Origin: Treponema sp. | Lineage (GTDB): Bacteria > Spirochaetota > Spirochaetia > Treponematales > Breznakiellaceae | Direction: 5' to 3' | Assembly: GCA_031259345.1 (NCBI GenBank) | Contig: JAIRLQ010000054.1 | Location: 1 to 5,375 of the forward strand | Length of the DNA stretch: 5,375 nucleotides | Part shown: positions 1 to 4,610 of the stretch, piece by piece | Layout: every line of letters begins with the position of its first letter | How positions within the stretch are numbered: position 1 is the first letter of the stretch | Notes under the pieces: model-generated | The model's database searches: none | The model's input: the letters and a program-made list of their open reading frames with translations, nothing else | Told to the model about the DNA's origin: nothing | Made by a program: the position numbers and the translations under genes

Positions 1-95
1 TCAATCGCGTCCAGGCCGGCTTCCGCCGCCAGTTTTATCCGGTCGTAAAAATCAACATCCTCAAAAATGGGCTCTATACAAAGCGAATACCTCAT
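1..95 (-). CDS. Sugar phosphate isomerase/epimerase-like TIM-barrel protein, N-terminal fragment
   Basis: Only the first 31 codons are in the window; the gene runs off the left edge. The visible N-terminus begins MRYSLCIEPIF and then shows DFYDRIKLAAEAGLDAI. This matches the first beta strand and first helix of the xylose-isomerase-like TIM-barrel superfamily (AP endonuclease family 2; hydroxypyruvate isomerases and inosose/sugar isomerases), where a short strand ending in an acidic residue is followed by a helix and an 'AGFDAIE'-type second strand. The ATG at 93-95 is preceded by a clear GGAGG (minus strand, 103-107) with 7 bases of spacing. The gene starts 15 bases after the stop of the aminotransferase, with no room for a promoter, so it is cotranscribed. 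The substrate cannot be told from 31 residues; a role in the same sugar or cyclitol pathway as the aminotransferase is inference. Confidence 0.7.
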   Translation of the reverse strand, partial: MRYSLCIEPIFEDVDFYDRIKLAAEAGLDAI

Positions 96-110
96 CGCTA
101 TACCTCCGTA

Positions 111-1391
111 TTAAAGCAGCGCTTCGGCGACTTTATTGATGCCCCTGGCTATCATGTCGCAGTCTTCGTCCGTCATCTGCGGCGGAATGTCAAGGTGAAT
201 TACCCGTTCAAGGTAATCCAGGGTTTTCGGGCACATATCCGCCGCGTACCGGACTTCTTCCCCTTTGTGGAATGGGTTTTCCCAAGGCCATTTTATCGGC
301 GACGGCGCCAGTTTGTTTATGACATGTTTCCAGTGGGCATAGATATGCCAGTCGGGAATGCCCGAATTGAACACGCCCGATACGGCTACGCCTTCTGCCT
401 GCAAGGCCTCCACGAAAGACTGTACCTTGTCCTTACTGTCCAAAAAGAACATCAGACAGATTGCGATGTCGCCGTCGGGATCGTAAACAGGACGAATTTT
501 AATTCCCCTGGTATTTTTGATTTGGTCCGCAATGCGTTTCTGGTTTTGCCTCATCCGCGACACAAGGGTATCCAATTTCCCAAGCTGCGCCAGCATTACC
601 GCGCCGGTCAGCTCGCTCATCCTGAAATTTGAACCGCAAAAAAGCTCGCCGTCATAGCGCTGCTCCGCAAAACGGTCGGGCCGCCAGCATGCCGCGGTAT
701 CATGGTACCCCATACAGCGGTCGTAAAGCCGCTCATCGTTCGTTATCAGCATGCCTCCTTCCCCGGCGGTTATTACCTTGTGGTACTGGAATGAAAAACA
801 GCCCACATCCCCAAAAGTCCCCAGCATTTTCCCCTTGTAGGAACCGCCGCAGGCCTGGGCCACGTCTTCTATTACCCTAAGCTTGTGCTTCTTGGCTATT
901 GCCATAATCCTGTCCATGTCGCAGGGCACGCCCCTCATGTGGACTATCATCAGCGCCGTAGTGGCGGGAGTTATTTTCTTCTCTATGTCGTCCGGGTCAA
1001 TCGTAAGGGTTTCATCCACTTCGGCTATCACCGGAATGGCATTGGCGGCGACAATGGCCGCGCAGGACGCGAAAAAGGTATACCCGGTAACAACGACTTC
1101 GTCGCCAGGCGCTATACCGCAGGCAATAAGCGCCGAAATAAGGGCCCCGGTACAGTTGGAAGTTGCCAGGGCGTATTTTGCCCCCATTTTCTCTTTAAAC
1201 TCCGTCTCAAGCTTTTTTACCTTAGACTCTACATCTTTAGGGCCGTAGTACCGGAATAAATATTTATTGTCCAATACTTCCAATACCTGTTTTTTTTCCG
1301 CGTCCCCGATTTCGAGCCCGCCCGGATACATAGGTATATTCGGCGTGGTCTTTGCCTTGGACCCGCCAAGGATTGCAAGTTTTTCTCCCAT
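111..1391 (-). CDS. DegT/DnrJ/EryC1/StrS family PLP-dependent aminotransferase
   Basis: A complete 426-residue protein of the fold-type I aminotransferases that transfer an amino group, usually from glutamate or glutamine, to keto-sugars or keto-cyclitols. Visible family marks: the phosphate-binding SNCTGA at about 78-83; IEDVAQA at 174-180, with D176 expected to contact the pyridine nitrogen; the Schiff-base lysine K205 in SFQYHKVITAGEGG; and NFRMSE at 255-260, which in this family comes from the partner subunit of the dimer. Length is typical or slightly long (usual about 370-430). An HMRG motif (151-154) stands where many sugar aminotransferases have H-x-Y-G. Such variants occur in the branch near scyllo-inosose and 3-amino-5-hydroxybenzoate aminotransferases, so the substrate may be a cyclitol or sugar, but I cannot name it. 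The start is the ATG at 1389-1391. AGGAGG lies at 1405-1410, 13 bases away, which is longer than usual, and no in-frame start is closer. It is the first gene of an operon with the isomerase-like gene. Cytoplasmic. Confidence 0.9.
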   Translation of the reverse strand: MGEKLAILGGSKAKTTPNIPMYPGGLEIGDAEKKQVLEVLDNKYLFRYYGPKDVESKVKKLETEFKEKMGAKYALATSNCTGALISALIACGIAPGDEVVVTGYTFFASCAAIVAANAIPVIAEVDETLTIDPDDIEKKITPATTALMIVHMRGVPCDMDRIMAIAKKHKLRVIEDVAQACGGSYKGKMLGTFGDVGCFSFQYHKVITAGEGGMLITNDERLYDRCMGYHDTAACWRPDRFAEQRYDGELFCGSNFRMSELTGAVMLAQLGKLDTLVSRMRQNQKRIADQIKNTRGIKIRPVYDPDGDIAICLMFFLDSKDKVQSFVEALQAEGVAVSGVFNSGIPDWHIYAHWKHVINKLAPSPIKWPWENPFHKGEEVRYAADMCPKTLDYLERVIHLDIPPQMTDEDCDMIARGINKVAEALL

Positions 1392-1427
1392 AGGTTGTTG
1401 ATATCCTCCTGATATGTAATTGAATAA

Positions 1428-1456
1428 AGTATATCCCGATATATTTCATTTGTCAA
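1428..1456 (-). promoter_or_regulatory. Sigma70-type promoter for the aminotransferase operon
   Basis: Read on the minus strand, TTGACA (1456 to 1451) and TATACT (1433 to 1428) are separated by exactly 17 bases. This is a perfect -35 box and a 5/6 -10 box. The predicted start is near 1421, giving a leader of about 30 bases that contains the AGGAGG. The DNA upstream of the -35 (1457-1500) is almost pure A/T with A-runs, as in an UP element. A 6-bp inverted repeat (TATATC / GATATA around CC, 1430-1443) overlaps the -10 box and extends into the spacer. Confidence 0.7.
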
Positions 1457-1464
1457 ACATAATT

Positions 1465-1498
1465 TATAAAAATATCTAAAAAAACACATATTTTTATA
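1465..1498. repeat. AT-only inverted repeat in the divergent control region
   Basis: TATAAAAATAT at 1465-1475 and its exact reverse complement ATATTTTTATA at 1488-1498 form 11-bp arms around a 12-base centre. It lies just upstream of the minus-strand promoter, within DNA that is about 87% A/T (1441-1620). With this composition chance inverted repeats are common, so it may be only A-tract DNA that bends or acts as an UP element. Confidence 0.35.
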
Positions 1499-1541
1499 TT
1501 TATTATAATTTTAATAAACTTTATTATTCCTGATTTAACAA

Positions 1542-1567
1542 ACTTAATATACTTAATATGATATTAA
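1542..1567. promoter_or_regulatory. Operator-like repeat cluster upstream of gdh
   Basis: The 9-mer ACTTAATAT occurs twice in perfect tandem (1542-1550, 1551-1559). The second copy runs into a perfect odd palindrome, TTAATAT-G-ATATTAA (1553-1567). Its centre is about 67 bases before the predicted gdh transcription start, a usual place for an activator site. The half CTTAATATGAT (1552-1562) matches the half-site TTTAATACGAT of the ald palindrome (2991-3001) at 9 of 11 positions. That hints at a shared regulator, although the local AT richness weakens the case. Confidence 0.4.
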
Positions 1568-1591
1568 ATACCATGCTTATATAAATTATAC

Positions 1592-1620
1592 TTTACAAAT
1601 AATCAATACCAATTTATTAT
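1592..1620 (+). promoter_or_regulatory. Sigma70-type promoter for gdh
   Basis: TTTACA at 1592-1597 and TATTAT at 1615-1620 are separated by 17 bases; each box matches 5 of 6 consensus positions. The predicted start is near 1627, leaving a leader of only about 15 bases that just includes the GGAGG at 1630-1634. The surrounding sequence is so AT-rich that another -10 register (TATTAT at 1618) cannot be excluded. Confidence 0.5.
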
Positions 1621-1641
1621 TATTGCCATGGAGGAACATCT

Positions 1642-2901
1642 ATGCCCGACACATACAATCCTTACGACAATATGCTTGCGGTTCTGGAAAAAGCTGCCGG
1701 CAAGCTCGGCCTTGAACACAACGACTACGAGGCAATTAAATACCCGGAGCGGGAGTTAAAAGTCTCGATTCCCGTAAAAATGGACAACGGGACCATTAAG
1801 GTTTTTGAAGGTTACAGGGTGCAGCATTCAAGCACCCGGGGGCCCTGCAAGGGGGGTATCCGCTACCACCCCCATGTGGATATTGACGAGGTAAAGGCTC
1901 TGGCGGCCTGGATGAGCCTTAAATGCGCCGTAGTGGATATTCCCTACGGCGGGGCAAAAGGCGCCGTCAAGGTCGATCCGGCGGAACTTTCCAAAGGCGA
2001 ACTGGAACGCCTTACCCGGCGTTTTACCGCCATGATACTTCCCCTTATCGGGCCCGAAAAAGATATACCCGCCCCGGACATCAATACCAATGCGGAAGTT
2101 ATGGGATGGATTATGGACACCTACAGCATGCTCAAAGGTTATGCGGTGCCCGGAGTGGTAACCGGCAAGGCTCTTGAAATCGGCGGCTCCCTTGGGCGTC
2201 CCGAAGCAACCGGCCGGGGGGTCAGTATCATTACCGGCGAATCGATGAAATTCTTTAATATGGAAGGAATAAACAAGCGGATCGCCATACAGGGTATGGG
2301 GAATGTAGGCGGCGTAAGCGCCAGGCTCCTGTACCGGGAAGGGCACAAAATTGTCGCGGCAAGCGACGTTACCGGGGGCTTCTACAAGGCAGAGGGGCTT
2401 AATATCGAAAAGATCCTTGCCTATAGCGCAAGCCATTCAAAATCAATCGCGGGTTATACCGAAGAAGGAGCTGAGTCCATCACCAACGATGAATTAATCG
2501 GCTGCGACTGCGATGTGCTTATCCCCTGCGCAATGGAAAACCAGATCACCGAAAAAAACGCGGACAGCATCAAGGCAAAGCTTATTATCGAAGGCGCCAA
2601 CGGGCCCACCACTGTCGAAGCCGATGAAATCCTTGTAAAGCGGGGAATTCACATAGTGCCGGATGTTCTTGCCAACGCCGGGGGCGTTGTGGTCTCGTAT
2701 TTTGAATGGGTACAAAACATTCAAAACCTTATGTGGGACGAAGATCAAATTAACGAAACCCTCAGGAAAATCATGATTAAAAGTTTTTACCAGGTGCTGC
2801 AAATTGTTAAAGACAAGAATGTCAGCTTCCGTATCGCCGCCTATATGCTGGCGCTTTTAAAACTTTCCAAAGCCAAAAAAACCCGGGGGGTCTTCCCGTG
2901 A
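1642..2901 (+). CDS. gdhA: Glutamate dehydrogenase (Glu/Leu/Phe/Val dehydrogenase family)
   Basis: A 419-residue cytoplasmic enzyme interconverting glutamate with 2-oxoglutarate plus ammonium, using NAD(H) or NADP(H). The N-terminal substrate domain carries KGGIRYHP (K70), SLKCA (K94), PYGGAKGAV (catalytic K106) and PAPDINTN (catalytic D146). The spacings between these residues equal those of K89, K113, K125 and D165 of the well-studied clostridial GDH. S352 in VVSYFEW corresponds to its S380. Lysine at position 70 plus this serine are the pair that read the glutamate side-chain carboxylate, so leucine, valine or phenylalanine dehydrogenase is unlikely. The Rossmann domain shows GMGNVGG at 218-224; coenzyme choice cannot be decided by eye. 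One small oddity is GGAKGA where most relatives have GGAKGG. Length and the C-terminal AYMLALLKLSKAKKTRGVFP are those of the compact bacterial/archaeal type (about 415-425). The ATG at 1642 has GGAGG 7 bases upstream. The next gene on this strand is alanine dehydrogenase, and no convincing terminator separates them. Confidence 0.95.
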   Translation: MPDTYNPYDNMLAVLEKAAGKLGLEHNDYEAIKYPERELKVSIPVKMDNGTIKVFEGYRVQHSSTRGPCKGGIRYHPHVDIDEVKALAAWMSLKCAVVDIPYGGAKGAVKVDPAELSKGELERLTRRFTAMILPLIGPEKDIPAPDINTNAEVMGWIMDTYSMLKGYAVPGVVTGKALEIGGSLGRPEATGRGVSIITGESMKFFNMEGINKRIAIQGMGNVGGVSARLLYREGHKIVAASDVTGGFYKAEGLNIEKILAYSASHSKSIAGYTEEGAESITNDELIGCDCDVLIPCAMENQITEKNADSIKAKLIIEGANGPTTVEADEILVKRGIHIVPDVLANAGGVVVSYFEWVQNIQNLMWDEDQINETLRKIMIKSFYQVLQIVKDKNVSFRIAAYMLALLKLSKAKKTRGVFP

Positions 2902-2935
2902 GATTTCCCTGACACGTTCCGATGCCTGCCGGGTC

Positions 2936-2954
2936 TACGATTTTCGTATTAAAC
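2936..2954. promoter_or_regulatory. Upstream operator-like element of the ald promoter
   Basis: TACGATTTTCGTATTAAAC matches positions 2996-3014 at 17 of 19 bases, in the same orientation and exactly 60 bases away. Its core, TACGA-TTT-TCGTA, is itself an inverted repeat. CGTATTAAAC (2945-2954) is the exact reverse complement of 2990-2999. It ends 3 bases before the -35 hexamer, so a protein bound here would sit directly behind RNA polymerase. Confidence 0.6.
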
Positions 2955-2957
2955 ATA

Positions 2958-2987
2958 TTGACAATTAACGATTACACAGCATATTAT
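2958..2987 (+). promoter_or_regulatory. Sigma70-type promoter for ald-lrp
   Basis: A perfect TTGACA (2958-2963) is followed after 18 bases by TATTAT (2982-2987, 5/6). The start is expected near 2994, inside the 2990-3014 palindrome. The leader to the ald start codon is about 50 bases. The promoter lies wholly in the 143-base gap after gdh, so ald can be expressed independently of it, though read-through from gdh is possible. Confidence 0.65.
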
Positions 2988-2989
2988 CA

Positions 2990-3014
2990 GTTTAATACGA
3001 TTATCGTAATAAAC
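2990..3014. promoter_or_regulatory. 25-base near-perfect palindromic operator over the predicted ald transcription start
   Basis: Half-sites GTTTAATACGAT and ATCGTAATAAAC flank the central T3002. Eleven of the 12 outward base pairs are complementary; only 2995/3009 (A/A) fails. With the promoter at 2958-2987 the site spans about -4 to +20, a classic repressor position. The sequence does not match the Fur, Zur, LexA, Rex or ArgR boxes I remember. The product of the nearby lrp gene is the obvious candidate ligand, but that is inference from position. Confidence 0.65.
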
Positions 3015-3028
3015 GGACAGAACCGTTT
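3011..3028 (+). promoter_or_regulatory. Small leader hairpin before the ald ribosome binding site
   Basis: AAACGG (3011-3016) and CCGTTT (3023-3028) form a perfect 6-bp stem with a 6-base loop in the ald leader, sharing its first four bases with the end of the palindrome. It ends 4 bases before the AAGGAG. It is weak as an RNA structure and may be chance. Possible roles are 5' end stabilisation or holding the ribosome site open. Confidence 0.3.
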
Positions 3029-3032
3029 GCAA

Positions 3033-3038
3033 AAGGAG
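3033..3038 (+). promoter_or_regulatory. Shine-Dalgarno fixing the ald start
   Basis: AAGGAG lies 6 bases before the ATG at 3045. The reading frame is open back to an ATG at 2922, but that start would lie upstream of the promoter at 2958-2987, has no comparable Shine-Dalgarno, and would add 41 residues absent from the family. This site therefore decides for 3045. Confidence 0.8.
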
Positions 3039-3044
3039 AATATC

Positions 3045-4157
3045 ATGCGAATCGGATGTGTAAAGGAAATCAAAAAACACGAATACCGTGTGGGTCTTAC
3101 GCCCCAATGCGCCGCCGCGTATATGGCCCGGGGGCATAAGGTAACCGTCCAGGCCGGGGCCGGAGAAGGCGCGGGTTTTGACGACAGCCAGTACGCCGCG
3201 GCGGGGGCGGCGATTGAACCGGATCCCAAAAAAATCTTTGCCCAAAGCGACATGATCATCAAGGTAAAAGAACCCCAGGAAGAAGAGTACGAACTGCTCA
3301 GGGAAGGGCAGATACTTTTCACCTACCTGCACCTTGCCGCCGACGAAGCCCAGACCAGGGCGCTTTTGGCGCGGAAGGTCATCGCCGTGGCCTATGAAAC
3401 CATACAGCTTGAAAACGGAGACCTCCCCTGTCTTAAACCCATGAGCGAGATAGCCGGGCGGCTTAGTATCCAGGAAGGCGCCAAGTACCTTGAGCGGCCC
3501 TTTGGAGGCCGGGGGGTTCTGCTTTCCGGCGTTCCCGGCGTACCAAAAGGCAAAGTAGTTATCCTGGGGGGCGGAACCGTGGGGATTAACGCCGCCCGTA
3601 TTGCCGCGGGTTTCGGCGCCGATACCACCGTTCTCGACATCAACGCGGGAAGGCTCGCCTACATAGACGACATTTTTCACGGCGCCGTATCCACCCTTTA
3701 TTCAACCGAAGGGAACCTCAAAACCGTTTTGAAAGACTGCGATCTGCTTGTAGGCGCGGTTCTCATTCCCGGCGCCCGGACGCCCCGGCTGGTAAAACGG
3801 GAACATCTTTCCCTCATGAAAAGACATTCGGTGCTGGTAGACGTGGCGGTTGATCAGGGCGGCTGCATCGAAACCACAAGACCCACCACCCACGACGACC
3901 CGGTGTACGAAATTGACGGCGTTATCCACTACTGCGTGGCCAACATGCCCGGCGCGGTAGCCCTTACCAGTACCATTGCCCTTAGCAGCACTACCCTCCC
4001 GTACGGTCTTGCCATAGCGGACAAGGGAGTTGAGGCGGCCTGTAAGGCAAATGCGGATCTGAAACGGGGGCTCAACACATACAGGGGGAAATGTACCTAT
4101 AAAGACATAGCTTCGGTGTTCGGCCTTGAATATACAAACCCCGACACTTTATTATGA
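3045..4157 (+). CDS. ald: Alanine dehydrogenase, NAD-dependent
   Basis: A 370-residue enzyme that interconverts L-alanine with pyruvate plus ammonium and NAD(H). Cytoplasmic, a hexamer in characterised relatives. The length is that of the family, and key residues fall at the very numbers known from the mycobacterial enzyme: R15 (EYRVGLTP) and K75 (KVKEP) for substrate binding, H96 (YLHLA) as acid/base, and D270 (DVAVDQGG). The Rossmann motif is GGGTVG at 175-180. D198 in VLDIN at the end of the second strand suggests NAD rather than NADP. NMPGAV (300-305) and the SIQEGAKYLE stretch (141-150) are also family signatures. The N-terminus MRIGCVKEIKKHEYRVG supports the start at 3045. It is preceded by its own promoter with operator-like repeats and followed after 4 bases by an Lrp-type gene, with which it surely shares a transcript. 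Together with GDH it can move amino groups between glutamate, ammonium and alanine. Confidence 0.96.
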   Translation: MRIGCVKEIKKHEYRVGLTPQCAAAYMARGHKVTVQAGAGEGAGFDDSQYAAAGAAIEPDPKKIFAQSDMIIKVKEPQEEEYELLREGQILFTYLHLAADEAQTRALLARKVIAVAYETIQLENGDLPCLKPMSEIAGRLSIQEGAKYLERPFGGRGVLLSGVPGVPKGKVVILGGGTVGINAARIAAGFGADTTVLDINAGRLAYIDDIFHGAVSTLYSTEGNLKTVLKDCDLLVGAVLIPGARTPRLVKREHLSLMKRHSVLVDVAVDQGGCIETTRPTTHDDPVYEIDGVIHYCVANMPGAVALTSTIALSSTTLPYGLAIADKGVEAACKANADLKRGLNTYRGKCTYKDIASVFGLEYTNPDTLL

Positions 4158-4161
4158 AACA

Positions 4162-4596
4162 ATGCAGCCCGACGAAACCGACTGGAAGATTATTGAGATT
4201 CTGAGAAAGGGCTATGTTCCAAACAACACCATTGCGCGTAAACTCAACATTTCGGAAGGGACAGTCCGCGCCCGGCTCAAAAAACTCAAGGACTCAGGCA
4301 TTGTGGAAGTACGGGCGCTTATCAACCCCGACGCCCTGGAAAATCAACAGCTTGCCCTTGTCGCCATGAGCGTCGCCGAATCGCGGCTTCTTGAATCCAA
4401 GGCGAAGGAAGTGTCGGCCCTGGAAAACGTGCTTTCCGTCTCTATCGTGTCCGGCCGTTACGATCTCATGGCCGAAGTATTGGTCGATTCCAACCGGGGA
4501 TTAGTTCAATTCCTCACCGGGCAGCTTTCTAAGGTGAAAGGAATCGTACATTCCGAAAGTTTCCTGATGCTCAGGAATTACCGCAAATTCGTGTAG
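4162..4596 (+). CDS. Lrp/AsnC family transcriptional regulator
   Basis: A 144-residue regulator of the feast/famine type. The N-terminal winged helix-turn-helix covers roughly residues 4-50 (DETDWKIIEIL, then NTIARKLNISEGTVRARLKKL as recognition region). The C-terminal RAM ligand-binding and oligomerisation domain covers about 65-140, with the usual VSGRYDLMAEVLV motif (96-108). These proteins bind amino acids and wrap or bend DNA as dimers to octamers. The chosen start is the ATG at 4162, because MQPDETDWKI aligns with the family N-terminus. An in-frame TTG at 4126, overlapping ald, would add 12 residues unlike the family. Neither start has a Shine-Dalgarno, and ATG 4162 lies 4 bases after the ald TGA, so translation probably depends on ribosomes finishing ald. 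Cotranscription with ald suggests it senses alanine or a related amino acid and controls ald and itself, as AldR-type regulators do; this is inference. It is followed by a terminator at 4644-4671. Confidence 0.92.
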   Translation: MQPDETDWKIIEILRKGYVPNNTIARKLNISEGTVRARLKKLKDSGIVEVRALINPDALENQQLALVAMSVAESRLLESKAKEVSALENVLSVSIVSGRYDLMAEVLVDSNRGLVQFLTGQLSKVKGIVHSESFLMLRNYRKFV

Positions 4597-4610
4597 GTAC
4601 CGGACGGTTT

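Noticed and set aside
195..1259. Several plus-strand open frames opposite the aminotransferase
   Set aside because: They are short, overlap one another in different frames and have no family features. The minus-strand aminotransferase accounts for the sequence.
1828..2436. Long minus-strand open frame (202 codons) opposite gdh
   Set aside because: It lies wholly inside a gene with all catalytic motifs on the other strand, gives no recognisable protein, and is explained by the codon bias of gdh.
2881..2935. Possible terminator after gdh (CCCGG and CCGGG segments)
   Set aside because: The complementary segments are about 45 bases apart or only 4 bp long, with no proper T-run after them, so no intrinsic terminator can be supported.
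2936..3014. The ald palindrome as a Zur or Fur box
   Set aside because: The Bacillus Zur box has TCGTAAT-N-ATTACGA, with TCGTA and TACGA in the opposite order from this site, and the Fur-type GATAAT pattern is absent. The gene content also gives no metal link.
2922..3044. N-terminal extension of alanine dehydrogenase from the ATG at 2922
   Set aside because: The extension would be translated across the predicted promoter and operator, lacks a Shine-Dalgarno, and adds 41 residues not found in the family. The ATG at 3045 has AAGGAG and matches the family N-terminus.
2949..3680. Minus-strand open frame (243 codons) opposite ald and its promoter
   Set aside because: Its product has no recognisable motif, it runs through the ald control region, and it shadows a clearly real gene.
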